Positions 32,941 through 43,200 of a DNA stretch of 64,000 bases are shown here, piece by piece. Below the pieces are notes generated by a model. The model was given only the letters and a program-made list of their open reading frames with translations, did no database searches and was not told the DNA's origin. Position 1 is the first letter of the stretch, and each line of letters begins with the position of its first letter. Source of the stretch: Paenibacillus sp. FSL M7-0420 (lineage in GTDB: Bacteria > Bacillota > Bacilli > Paenibacillales > Paenibacillaceae); the NCBI RefSeq assembly GCF_038002345.1, contig NZ_JBBOCJ010000001.1, positions 2,790,001 through 2,854,000 of the forward strand, read 5' to 3'. Position numbers and translations under genes: made by a program.

Positions 32941-34617
32941 CTACAGCTCCGGCGGAAACCACAGATGGCGCAGATCGACCCAGCCCTGGCTGTTGAAGGT
33001 CACCCCGCGCACGGAGGGCAGATAGGCGGTCTCGGCAGGCCGTTCGTAGAGAATATGCAGCTGGTGGTCACGGGTTAGAGTATCCTCGATCACCCGGAAG
33101 CCTTCCGCCCGAACGGCGGCGTCAGGCTCCCGCGAGATCTGGCGCAGTCTGCCCTCAATGCCCGCACGGGTGCGTGGTTCGATATGCTGCGAGAGGGTCA
33201 GATACAGGTCGTACAGCCGGAGCTGCTCGTCCTGGTCGCGGAGCAGCGAGAAGACGATCAGGTCAGACTTCAGGCGGATCGGACCTTTGAATTCCTCCGG
33301 CGACACGGATAACACCTTGCAGGCATATCCATGCTGCGTTAGTCTTGCGGCGATGTATTCGGCATCCCCGGCGTATTGCGGGATCGTGGCAATCTGCAAG
33401 ACTTCAGCCGGAGGCGCTGCGAAATGCCGGAAGGGCACTCTCGGAGCTTCATGCAGACAGGACAGCAGTTCGGCACGGAGAAGGGGATCGCTTAGCGGTC
33501 CCTTTTTCTTCGTGTTGCACGTTACGAATTTGCGGACATAGGACTCAGAGTGGATTCTGCTTAGAGAGTCTGCGCCCGACGCTGACGGATTCGGGATGAC
33601 ATGGAAGGCAGAGCCGGTCTCTGAGGGCTCCCGGTCAAGGCTCCACGGGACATAGATGATCTCCACACGGTCCAGATGGGCCCGCCCCTGGAAGTAATAA
33701 GGGAACACCTCCAGCACACAGGTATCCTCATTCATCTCTACGACCTTGAACGGTCCGGTGCCCGCCGGCCTGCGTCCAAACAGATTCTCTCCAATAGACT
33801 CCAGATCGCGGGGCACAATCGCCGCCCGGCTGGTGCAGAGGAAGGGAAGGAAGAGCTCATTCGGCTTCTTCAGCAGTATGCGGACGGTAGAGGCATTCAA
33901 GGCCTGGACCTCCTGAATCTCCTTGACAATATAGCTGTACAGCATGCGCTGCGAGGTAGACATCATCCGTTCGAACGAGTAGACGACATCCTCGGCGGTC
34001 AATACCTTACCGTGATGGAACAAGACCTCCTTGCGCAGATGAAAAGTCCAGGCGGTCCGGCTCCCGTCTGTCTCCCAGGCATGGGCCAGGCCGGGGATCA
34101 CCTTGCCGCGTTCACCGCTGCGGCCGACCAGCCCGTCAAAAACATGGCTGGAGACGAATGACTCCGCCAGCAAATTCATATAGAGCGGATCGAAGGTCTG
34201 GAGCTGCTGGGTGACCGGCAGCCGCAGCGTATCGATCCGCTTGTCGCTGTGCACCTCGGCATGATGCCCGAAGTAAGCCAGCAGCCAGCCTTGCAGTGTG
34301 TCCTGCAGCGATGAGGTGCGGGCATGTCCGCGTATGCCCTCCAGCGCACTGCTGATATCCTTGCTGCTTATCGCCTGCTTCATGGATTCCAGGGCAATGT
34401 CCTCGGCCGCTGCGAGGAACACCAGCTTGGAGCGCCGCCCCCTCCCCCGGCTGGGGGTCCAGGTGATCCAGCCGAGATCGGCCATTTTGCGGATCACATG
34501 CAGTGCATTGCGGTGGGTGCAGCCAAGGGTCAAGGCCAGCTCGTCCAGGGTGACGGAGATCTCGGCCGGACCTCCATGCTGCGAATGCAGCTTCAGGAAC
34601 TGACTGTGCAGCTTCAT
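32941..34617 (-). CDS. SgrR-like regulator: winged helix fused to SBP family 5 domain
   Basis: A 558-residue protein. Residues 1-110 form an SgrR N-terminal winged-helix domain (ISVTLDELALTLGCTHRNALHVIRKMADLGWITWTPSRGRGRRSKL). The rest is a solute-binding protein family 5 domain (LAESFVSSHVFDGLVG..., LAHAWETDGSRTAWTFHLRKEVLFHHGKVLTAEDVVYSFERM) with no signal peptide, so it is cytoplasmic and ligand-sensing. ATG 34617 has GGAGGAGA upstream. It is divergent from the DUF4173 gene. The regulated genes and ligand are unknown; transporters are usual targets of SgrR relatives. Confidence 0.85.
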   Translation of the reverse strand: MKLHSQFLKLHSQHGGPAEISVTLDELALTLGCTHRNALHVIRKMADLGWITWTPSRGRGRRSKLVFLAAAEDIALESMKQAISSKDISSALEGIRGHARTSSLQDTLQGWLLAYFGHHAEVHSDKRIDTLRLPVTQQLQTFDPLYMNLLAESFVSSHVFDGLVGRSGERGKVIPGLAHAWETDGSRTAWTFHLRKEVLFHHGKVLTAEDVVYSFERMMSTSQRMLYSYIVKEIQEVQALNASTVRILLKKPNELFLPFLCTSRAAIVPRDLESIGENLFGRRPAGTGPFKVVEMNEDTCVLEVFPYYFQGRAHLDRVEIIYVPWSLDREPSETGSAFHVIPNPSASGADSLSRIHSESYVRKFVTCNTKKKGPLSDPLLRAELLSCLHEAPRVPFRHFAAPPAEVLQIATIPQYAGDAEYIAARLTQHGYACKVLSVSPEEFKGPIRLKSDLIVFSLLRDQDEQLRLYDLYLTLSQHIEPRTRAGIEGRLRQISREPDAAVRAEGFRVIEDTLTRDHQLHILYERPAETAYLPSVRGVTFNSQGWVDLRHLWFPPEL

Positions 34618-34740
34618 GTGGAGAATTCTCCTCCTGTCTAATCTATAAAATAGGAAATTAATAATATTATATTTCTCTTTTTCTTCTTATTTTATCAGCT
34701 AAAATCAGGATATGATAGTAAGAAGATGGGGGAATTTACC

Positions 34741-36279
34741 ATGGACGAACAAACGGTATCCAAACCGGGGCTTGGGCGTGTAGCCTTATTGGCCGCATTT
34801 CTGCTTGCGATTGTGCATCAGTACCTGTTCTACGGCAAAATGCCGGGGATCTCTTACCCGATTTTTGTGGTCTTATTTTATGCTTTTATGCTCTATTTCG
34901 CCAAGGAGCGGCTGCGCAAGCAGAACGGGTTCAGCTATGTTTGGATGGCTTCCATTTTTCTGCTGTCCCTGACCTATATGCTGTTCGGCAACTGGTTTTT
35001 CTTTGCCCTTAATTTCGTTGCTATTCCGGTGCTCATTCTATTACATATGACGTATATGCTTAGTTACCGTAAGCCCGCCTGGAGCGGACTCGCGCTGATC
35101 GGCGCGGCGCTTGAGCATCTGTTCCCGCAAAGTCTGCGCAACTGGGCCACGGCAATGAGGCTGCTGCGCCGGGGCAAAGGCGGGATACCGAATGAACGCA
35201 AGCAGGTATTGATGCGGGTGCTGATCGGTCTGCTGATTTCCGTACCGCTGCTGCTGATTGTGATCTCGCTGCTCTCTACGGCGGACGGAGTGTTCAGTCA
35301 GCTGCTGGAAGCACTCCCGGGGATTTTTGACAATATTTCACTGGGGGACTGGATCTTCCGGGGCCTGTGGGTTCTGCTGCTCGGGCTGGGCATGTTCGGC
35401 TTCGTCTGGGGGTTCGTACAGAGTAAATCCTATATCCGCACTCCTCTGATCAGTGAGTTTGATGCGATGGGACAGAAGCTGGAAGCGGCTGAAGCAGGGG
35501 AGGATAGTATCGGTCTTGATGACCCGGTCATAATCACTACCGTGCTGACTGCAATCAATGCGGTGTACATGCTGTTTGTGAGTGTCCAGTTCTCGTATCT
35601 GTTCGGAGCCTGGGATGGTATTCTGCCGGAGAATAGTACGTATGCAGACTATGCGCGGAGCGGTTTTCTGGAGCTGATTCTGGTCACATCCATTAACTTC
35701 GCGATCTTGCTGCTGTCCTTGCTGGCCGTGCGCAAAGCGGGTGGTATCCTGAAGCGGGTAATTCAGCTCCTGCTGTATATTCTGGTGTTATGCTCCATGG
35801 TCATGCTGTATTCTGCATACTCGCGGCTGACTCTGTATGAAGAGGCGTACGGTTACACCTACATCCGGTTCCTGGTGCATGCCTTCATGATCTTCCTCGG
35901 TTTGCTGCTGGTGCTGGCGGCCGTGCGGATTAGCCGGGAACCGTTCCCGCTTCTCAAATGCTACATCGTGCTCGGTCTGCTCTCTTACGTGCTGATGAAC
36001 TATATAGGGATGGATCATATCATTGCGAAGCAGAATATCCACCGTTACGAAGTAAGCGGGACGCTGGATGCCGGTTATCTGGCCGGTCTCTCCGCAGATG
36101 TAGTTCCCGAGCTGATCGAATTCAGCAAGCAGGAGAAGGGCATTCTGGACGAGGCGCTGCGCAGCAGACTGTCTGAAAGCAATCAGCCTAAGCTGAGCTG
36201 GCCTTCGTTCAATCTGGCGAATCACCGGGAGCGTAGAGCGCTTGAGGACTATTTTGCCGGAGAGGTAACGCAGAAATAG
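34741..36279 (+). CDS. DUF4173 multi-pass membrane protein
   Basis: A 512-residue membrane protein with about ten to twelve hydrophobic segments. The layout, with a hydrophilic loop (LRNWATAMRLLRRGKGGIPNERKQVLMRVLIGL) and the C-terminal soluble tail (QNIHRYEVSGTLDAGYLAGLSADVVPELIEF) agrees with DUF4173 proteins; function unknown. ATG 34741 lies 7 bases after GGGGGA; the ATG at 34726 has a weak site. It starts divergently from the SgrR-like gene across 123 bp. Confidence 0.8.
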   Translation: MDEQTVSKPGLGRVALLAAFLLAIVHQYLFYGKMPGISYPIFVVLFYAFMLYFAKERLRKQNGFSYVWMASIFLLSLTYMLFGNWFFFALNFVAIPVLILLHMTYMLSYRKPAWSGLALIGAALEHLFPQSLRNWATAMRLLRRGKGGIPNERKQVLMRVLIGLLISVPLLLIVISLLSTADGVFSQLLEALPGIFDNISLGDWIFRGLWVLLLGLGMFGFVWGFVQSKSYIRTPLISEFDAMGQKLEAAEAGEDSIGLDDPVIITTVLTAINAVYMLFVSVQFSYLFGAWDGILPENSTYADYARSGFLELILVTSINFAILLLSLLAVRKAGGILKRVIQLLLYILVLCSMVMLYSAYSRLTLYEEAYGYTYIRFLVHAFMIFLGLLLVLAAVRISREPFPLLKCYIVLGLLSYVLMNYIGMDHIIAKQNIHRYEVSGTLDAGYLAGLSADVVPELIEFSKQEKGILDEALRSRLSESNQPKLSWPSFNLANHRERRALEDYFAGEVTQK

Positions 36280-36343
36280 CTTCTGTGCTCAGGCTTGTGT
36301 TACAGTAATTTCAGCTAAGTTGACACAAGGAGAGAAGAAGCTC

Positions 36344-37042
36344 ATGCAATCGATTATAAATCCGGAGGCGGTTCGAAGCCTTACCGAGCAGAATGGGCTC
36401 ACAGCCATGTTCAGCAGCAGCGCCATTGCCCAGATGGAGCTTCGGCGTTACGGCGGCGGGGAGGCGGTCTGCTCGGTGGGCGACCGGCTGGAGCATATGT
36501 TTTTCCTGATGCAGGGGAAGCTGAAGATTCATACGCTGCTGCCCAACGGCAAGTCGATGCTGGTCCGGTTCGCCCGGCCGATGTCGGTGATCGGGGATGT
36601 GGAGCTGCTGCGCCAGTATCCCGTCAAGAATGAGGTTGTCTCTGTGGGGGACAGTCTGCTGCTTGTCGCCGGAAGAAAGCTGCTGCTCCGGGAGATTGAA
36701 GATAATACAGCGCTGCTGCGCTTCCTGGTAGGAGAGCTGAGCCACAAAATGTACACGCTCGGCCAGACCTCTGCCATGAATGTGCTCTATCCGGTGGAGA
36801 ACCGGTTCGCCAGCTACCTGATGTCGCTGTTCGCGGACAACACGGGCGCCCAGCGCGTAGAAGAGATTCGCACCTCCACGCTGACTGAGACCGCCGATCT
36901 GCTGGGCACCAGCTACCGGCATCTGAACCGGGTGGTGCGCCGCCTCATTGAAGACGGGATTATTGAACGCAGGAACGGCCGGCTGATTGTGCGGGATGAG
37001 GAGCGGCTGGCAATGCTTGCGAACGGGAACTTGTACGATTGA
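36344..37042 (+). CDS. Crp/Fnr-family regulator (YeiL-like)
   Basis: A 232-residue Crp/Fnr regulator. The cyclic-nucleotide-binding-like beta-roll (residues about 20-115; YGGGEAVCSVGDRLEHMFFLMQGKLKI) is followed by a dimer helix and a Crp-type helix-turn-helix (LTETADLLGTSYRHLNRVVRRLIEDGII). The N-terminal Cys cluster of Fnr is absent; one Cys lies in AVCSVGD. The layout is closest to YeiL. ATG 36344 follows AAGGAGAGAAGAAG at a longish spacing; TTG 36320 is an alternative. Confidence 0.88.
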   Translation: MQSIINPEAVRSLTEQNGLTAMFSSSAIAQMELRRYGGGEAVCSVGDRLEHMFFLMQGKLKIHTLLPNGKSMLVRFARPMSVIGDVELLRQYPVKNEVVSVGDSLLLVAGRKLLLREIEDNTALLRFLVGELSHKMYTLGQTSAMNVLYPVENRFASYLMSLFADNTGAQRVEEIRTSTLTETADLLGTSYRHLNRVVRRLIEDGIIERRNGRLIVRDEERLAMLANGNLYD

Positions 37043-37069
37043 ACTGTATTACAAGACGTAATTCAGAGA

Positions 37070-37107
37070 ACCTCTATTTCTGCCTTGGCAGGGATGGCGG
37101 TTTTTTT
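37070..37107 (+). terminator. terminator after Crp/Fnr gene
   Basis: CCTCTATTTCTGCC pairs with GGCAGGGATGGCGG with one mismatch and three wobbles, followed by seven T. Confidence 0.7.
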
Positions 37108-37204
37108 GTGCTTGGCAGCGTATTTCAGTTTCATTTAAGAATGATGATGTACGCTACGTAGAGGTTACACTGTAAAGCTTACATATCGAGTGGAGGTAGT
37201 TATC

Positions 37205-38908
37205 ATGTTCAACAGACTTAGAGGAATCCGGGCCAAAATCATGTTTGGTTTCGCCGCTGTTATTATCGTGTTCATTCTCGCTATATTCGGCAGCACTATA
37301 TTTCAGGGTAAAGTGACCATGCTTACAGAGCAGATCAACCGCAATTACAGCAAGCTGTCGATGGTACAGAAATTAACCGATGAGATCCGCACGGCGGACG
37401 GTCTGGCCGCAAGGTATGTGATGAGTAATACCACGGAGGAGAGAACAGCCAATCTGACCGCCTATGAAGCCAAGATCCCGGAGATTACAGCCGCAGTCGA
37501 AGAGCTTAAGGGCGCCGGCCTGAATGAAGCGGAGCTTGCGGGAATTCAGAATCTGGAGGGGGAGTGGGACAATTATCTGACGGTGCTGAAGCAGGCTTTT
37601 GCCTTGGCCAAAGAAGGGAATTTCCCGCAAGCGCAGAAATCGTTCACAAGCCTCTCCCTTACGACGATCATCGATTCACAGCTGGTATTCGAGACGATGC
37701 TGCATGATGAAATTATGAAAGAACAGAATCAGGCAGCTACCCACCGCAGCTCGGCTATGATTACCAGCATGGGGGTGACAGGATTATCCGTGGTACTGGC
37801 TCTGTTGATCGCATTCGTATTGTCCGCACGGATTCTGAAGCCGGTAAAGGATGTGAACAGGCAGCTTCAGGAGATTGTGCGCGGCGATGCCGATCTGACC
37901 CGCAAGCTTAGTGTGCAGACGAAGGATGAGATCGGTGAGCTGGCCCGGAATTTCAATACAATGACCGATAATCTGGCAACGATGATCACCCAGGTGAAGC
38001 TATCCGCGAACGGTCTGGCGGCTTCTTCAGTGAAGCTGACCTCGGATAGCGGATTGACCGCCGAAACGACCGAGAAGATCTCCGGAATTATGGGTGAGGT
38101 CGCAAGTGGTGCGGGCATGCAGATGAATGACCTGCAGACTAACATGAACACCATTATTGAAATGTCGGACGGTATCCAGCTGATTGCTGCCAGTGTACAG
38201 GATATCTCGGAAGCTTCCCTGCGTTCTGCAGATTATGCCGTTGCCGGGGATCTATCCCTGCAATCTGCCGTCCGGCAGATGGATTCCATCAACGAATCCA
38301 TTCAGTCCTTATCGGAGAAGGTTATGGGCTTCATGAAGCGTTCACAGGACATAAGCAGCATTGTCGGGGTGATCAAGGGGATCGCCTCGGAGACGAATAT
38401 GCTGGCTCTGAATGCGACCATAGAAGCGGCCCGCGCCGGAGAGCATGGCAGGGGATTTGCTGTCGTAGCCGATCAAGTGCGCAAATTGGCTGAGCAGTCC
38501 GCAGATTCCGCCAATCAGATTGCTGAAATGGCAACCGGAATCCAGGCTGATGCAGATCATGCAGTGAAGGTGATGAAGAACAGCATGAACGAAGTACTGG
38601 GGGGAACCCGGATCATAGAAGAGGCCGGGCAGTCTTTCAATGCCATCCGACTCTCGATTGATTCACTGGCGGGACAGGTTCAGGAGGTATCCGGTGCGGT
38701 AGAAGAAATCACGGCAGCAACGGAGGAGATTGTAGACTCTATCCGTACCGTTACGCATATCTCGGAGACTACAGCGGCAAGTACACAGCAAGTATCCGCC
38801 GCATCGCAGGAGCAGATGGCTTCAGTGGAACAGATCGCCTCTTCTGCCAGTGCCCTCAGCATACTGGCGCAAGGTCTGCAAGGTCTGGTAGCACGTTTCA
38901 ATGTATAA
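37205..38908 (+). CDS. methyl-accepting chemotaxis protein
   Basis: A 567-residue chemoreceptor: first membrane segment near residues 12-33, a four-helix-bundle (4HB_MCP-like) extracellular domain, second segment near 185-205, a HAMP domain ([26 protein letters not shown]) and a long cytoplasmic signalling coil with the conserved hairpin tip ([45 protein letters not shown]). ATG 37205 has GTGGAGG upstream. No chemotaxis genes adjoin it. The ligand is not readable. Confidence 0.92.
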   Translation: MFNRLRGIRAKIMFGFAAVIIVFILAIFGSTIFQGKVTMLTEQINRNYSKLSMVQKLTDEIRTADGLAARYVMSNTTEERTANLTAYEAKIPEITAAVEELKGAGLNEAELAGIQNLEGEWDNYLTVLKQAFALAKEGNFPQAQKSFTSLSLTTIIDSQLVFETMLHDEIMKEQNQAATHRSSAMITSMGVTGLSVVLALLIAFVLSARILKPVKDVNRQLQEIVRGDADLTRKLSVQTKDEIGELARNFNTMTDNLATMITQVKLSANGLAASSVKLTSDSGLTAETTEKISGIMGEVASGAGMQMNDLQTNMNTIIEMSDGIQLIAASVQDISEASLRSADYAVAGDLSLQSAVRQMDSINESIQSLSEKVMGFMKRSQDISSIVGVIKGIASETNMLALNATIEAARAGEHGRGFAVVADQVRKLAEQSADSANQIAEMATGIQADADHAVKVMKNSMNEVLGGTRIIEEAGQSFNAIRLSIDSLAGQVQEVSGAVEEITAATEEIVDSIRTVTHISETTAASTQQVSAASQEQMASVEQIASSASALSILAQGLQGLVARFNV

Positions 38909-38961
38909 TTAGGCAAGCCCCCAACCTGAACGAAGGGAGGGGGCATGATCTTGCTTATCTG

Positions 38962-40044
38962 TTACTTGTTCATATATTGCCGGTACAGCTCTTCAAAAGT
39001 ATCGTACTTCCGGGGCTGCCGGCCGGCCCGCTGATATTCCTCCAGATAGTCATCCATTGCCAGGAGGAACCGGTCCTTGAACATATCCAGATTAGCGGCA
39101 TCAAAATATTGCATGAGTCCGAACTTCCGCGTTCCCCGCGATTCGGTCATTTCATCCAGCAGACCCTGCGCTCCCATGGCGGCGTAAAAGGCGTAAGAAG
39201 CATCCTTACTTTCAGCGCTGGCGATGATCTTGTTGCGGTAGTTACACCATAATTCCTCATAGGTGCCCGCCAGATTATCATAGGTAGGAACAGGCTGTTC
39301 TACATATTTCTGATACAGGATGCTGTACAGATCAAGGATACTTTTGAGCAAAATGCCGGAGGTACTACGGATCTCGTCTGTCGTCTTCGCACAGATCACA
39401 TTCATATAGATCGTTTCATAGTTTTCGGGGAGGTAGCGGTAGGCTGCGGTGTCCTCCAGGTATCTTTTCAGCCCTCTTTTCAAATAAGTATTATTCATAT
39501 GCGTCAAAGCGTTCACCAGATTGTAGACCAACTCCGCTGAAGCCAGCCTTACGGCTCCCTTATCCTCTGTAAGACAAATATTCGCATATTCCTGCTTGGC
39601 CAGATCGATCCACTTCTTCGCCCGTTCCATACAATCGCGTCCCAGGGGCTTCGCCAGAGCATCCAGCGCCCGTTGCTGATAGACCTTAAGCTTCTCCAGA
39701 TCCTCGGGCTTGGCATAGTAGAGCACCTGCAAATCTATTAGAGAGGAGATCATCGGACTTTCAAGCGCGGCCTGTTCTTCGATCCGGGTCTCCCAAGGAG
39801 TGCAGTAGATATCATAACCGACATCCCCCAGAATGAAGCAGGACGAGATGCCCCAGCCTTGGTTGTTATTATTGATGATGATCAGATCCAGGTCGCTTTT
39901 CTCATGATAATCCCCGGTATTGCAAGAGCCCGCAAGCCCGATTACTGCAATCTCCTCCGGAAAATCCCGTTTGGCCCGCTCGATCACCATGTTGATCAGT
40001 TTTTCGTTTTTGGATAATAGCTCCTGCCTGATACTTTCATTCAT
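38962..40044 (-). CDS. nucleotidyltransferase-domain protein
   Basis: A 360-residue cytoplasmic protein. The N-terminal nucleotidyltransferase motif is GLAGSCNTGDYHEKSDLDLIII (GS...D-x-D with the metal Asp pair) at about residues 37-57, followed by DIYCTPW with a third Asp. The C-terminal ~230 residues are helical, as in aminoglycoside nucleotidyltransferases. It may be a streptomycin/kanamycin-type adenylyltransferase relative, but no resistance function can be claimed. ATG 40044 has GGAGGAAT upstream. Its end converges with the MCP gene. Confidence 0.75.
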   Translation of the reverse strand: MNESIRQELLSKNEKLINMVIERAKRDFPEEIAVIGLAGSCNTGDYHEKSDLDLIIINNNNQGWGISSCFILGDVGYDIYCTPWETRIEEQAALESPMISSLIDLQVLYYAKPEDLEKLKVYQQRALDALAKPLGRDCMERAKKWIDLAKQEYANICLTEDKGAVRLASAELVYNLVNALTHMNNTYLKRGLKRYLEDTAAYRYLPENYETIYMNVICAKTTDEIRSTSGILLKSILDLYSILYQKYVEQPVPTYDNLAGTYEELWCNYRNKIIASAESKDASYAFYAAMGAQGLLDEMTESRGTRKFGLMQYFDAANLDMFKDRFLLAMDDYLEEYQRAGRQPRKYDTFEELYRQYMNK

Positions 40045-40233
40045 AGCTGATTCCTCCTGCGCTGTGGCTTGTTGTTGTATTCATTGTAAAAGCATCTGCC
40101 GTCCGCGGGTATGCCGACTTCGGTTAGGTTCATTCTCTCCCTGAGCGCTCCGTATGTACGCACATACTTTTCATAGAATACGCCATCGACCTGAGCCAGG
40201 CTCTATCTTATATTATTACCATAATTTGTTTTA

Positions 40234-40247
40234 TGAAAGCGCATACT
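40234..40247 (+). promoter_or_regulatory. cre-like site before alpha-1,3-glucanase gene
   Basis: TGAAAGCGCATACT matches the CcpA operator consensus at 12 of 14 positions, 39 bp before the start codon. Confidence 0.4.
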
Positions 40248-40285
40248 CGAAGGTGGCACCATAATTTATGGGAGGTGGTTGTCAA

Positions 40286-43200
40286 ATGATCAGCAGAACC
40301 AGGTCTTCGGTAGCAAGGACGTTCCTGATGTACGGTCTGATGCTTGTGTTATGTGTGGGACAGCTCGCGTTATTTCCGGCAGTGGGGGCGGCGGCAGGCA
40401 ATCTGGCTCAGGGCAAGACGATCAGCGCAAGCTCAGTCGGTGATGTGTATGTAGCAGCGAATGCTAATGACGGTAACCAGGGTACGTACTGGGAGAGTGC
40501 CAACAATGCTTTTCCGCAATGGATCAAGGTGGATCTGGGTGCCAGCAGCAGTGTGAATCAGGTTGTACTGAAGCTGCCTGCGGGCTGGGAAGCCAGAACA
40601 CAGACGCTGTCTGTGCAAGGCAGTACGGATGATACGTCTTACAGCAATCTGGCGGCGTCTGCGGGGTATGCCTTCAATCCGGGCAGTGCGAACTCCGTCA
40701 CCATCAGCTTCACTGCAGCAACCGCCCGGTATATCAAAATCAACTTCACGGCCAACACCGGCTGGCCTGCAGCACAGCTATCTGAGCTTGAGGTGCACGG
40801 CACCACGGCCTCTCCACCCGGAACCTATGAAGCGGAGGCCGCCGCCTTATCCGGCGGAGCCAAGACAAATACCGATCACAGCGGCTATACCGGTGCTGCC
40901 TTCGTAGATGGCTACCTGGCTCAGGGGGCAGCCACAACCTTCTCGGTAACGGCTCCGGCGGCAGGGAATTACAGCGCAGCCCTGCGGTATGCCAATGCGT
41001 CCGGCAGTACCAAGACCCTCAGTATCTATGTGAACGGGACGAAGGTCAAGCAGACCTCGCTTGCCAATCTCCCGAACTGGGATACCTGGTCGACCCAGGC
41101 AGAGATTCTTGCCTTGAACGCCGGAACCAACACCATTGCCTACAAGTATGATGCGTCCGATTCCGGCAATGTGAATCTGGATCAGCTTGTGCTGAGCGCT
41201 TCCCCGGCGCCGACGGCAACGGCAACGCCAGCTCCGACGGCTGTGCCGACCGCAGCCCCAACGGCTACGCCAACCGTAGCTCCAACGATCGCGCCGACCG
41301 TTGCACCGACGGCTACACCTACTGTAGCCCCAACGGCGACTCCGGCTCCGACGATCACGCCAACGGCCACCCCGAGCACGGGTCCCGGCTCGAATCTGGC
41401 GGTCGGCAAGGCAATCAATGCTTCTTCTTCCGTCTTCACCTTCGTCCCCTCCAATGCCAATGATGGAGAAGTCACTACCTACTGGGAAGGAGCGGGCGGC
41501 AGCTACCCGAATACGCTGACCGTCAGCCTCGGCGCGAATGCCAATGTCACCTCGGTGGTCGTGAAGCTCAATCCGGCAGCCGCCTGGTCAACCCGTACCC
41601 AGACGATCCAGGTGCTGGGACATAACCAGTCCACAGGAACGTTCACCAGTCTGGTGCCTGCGGCGGAGTATACGTTTAATCCGGCCAGCGGCAATTCAGT
41701 GACCATTCCGGTGACCGCTATAATCAGTGAGCTGCAACTGAGAATCACGGCGAATTCCGGTTCAGGCGCCGGACAGGTAGCCGAGCTTCAGATTATCGGC
41801 ACACCGGCGGCGAATCCTGATCTGACGGTAACCGGAATGTCATGGAGTCCGTCGGCTCCGGTAGAGACCGATTCTCTCACGCTGAGTGCCACCGTCAAGA
41901 ATATCGGCTCAGCGGCTTCGGCCGCAACCACAGTCAGCTTCTATGCCGGCACCACCCTTGCCGGGACAGCCCCGGTGGGTGCGCTCGCCGCCGGAGCTTC
42001 CGCGAATGTATCCTTCAGCCTCGGAGCCAAGGATGCCGGAACCTATACGGTAAGCGCTAAGGTAGATGAGAACAACAATGTCATTGAGCTGAATGAGGGA
42101 AATAACAGCTATGCCCATCCTACGGGCCTTACTGTGAATCCGGTATCCAGCTCGGATCTGATTGCTTCTCCGGTCAGCTGGTCTCCCGGCAACCCGGCAG
42201 CAGGCAACACGGTCAGCTTCTCGGTGGCCATTAAGAATCAGGGAACGGCGGCCTCAGCCAGCGGCGCGCATAACATCACGCTGACCTTAACGGATGCCAC
42301 CTCCGGTGCGGTCCTCAGAACGTTGACCGGCTCTTATAACGGTGTCATTGCTGCCGGAAGTACTACGGCTCCTGTGTCTCTTGGGACCTGGACGGCGGTG
42401 AACGGAAAGTATAATGTCAAAACAGAAATTGCCGTGGATGCCAACGAACTGGCGGTCAAGCGGGCCAACAACATTCAGAACCAGTCGCTCTACATCGGAC
42501 GCGGGGCCAATATGCCTTACGACATGTATGAGGCAGAAGATGGAATGATCGGCGGCGGAGCTGTCAAGCTGACCCCGAACCGCAATATTGGCGATCTGGC
42601 CGGTGAAGCTTCCGGCAGAAGAGCGGTCACCCTCAATACAACAGGCAGCTATGTGGAATTCACGACCAAAGCCAGCACCAATACCCTGGTCACCCGCTTC
42701 TCCATTCCCGATGCTCCGGGCGGTGACGGCACCACAGCTACACTCAACATCTACGTCAATGGTGTGTTCAACAAGGCCATTACCTTGACCTCCAAATACG
42801 CCTGGCTGTATGGCTCGGAGGCCAGTCCCGGCAATTCGCCGAGTGCCGGCTCCCCGCGCCACATCTATGACGAAGCGAATATCATGTTCGACAGCACGAT
42901 TCCGGCAGGCAGCACGATCCGGCTGCAGAAGGATGCAGCCAATACTTCGCAATATGCCATTGACTTCATCAGCCTGGAGCAGGTCTCGCCGATAGCCAAT
43001 CCGGACCCGGCCAAGTACACGGTTCCTCTGGGCTTCACGCACCAGGATGTGCAGAATGCACTGGATAAGGTCCGCATGGATACAACGGGCAAGCTGGTTG
43101 GCGTCTATCTTCCTGCCGGAACCTATGAGACCTCGAACAAGTTCCAGGTCTACGGCAAGGCGGTGAAGATCGTCGGAGCCGGCCCCTGGTATACCCGGTT

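Noticed and set aside
38962..40044. Aminoglycoside resistance gene
   Set aside because: The nucleotidyltransferase motif is present, but the rest is not close enough by eye to any known resistance enzyme to claim it.
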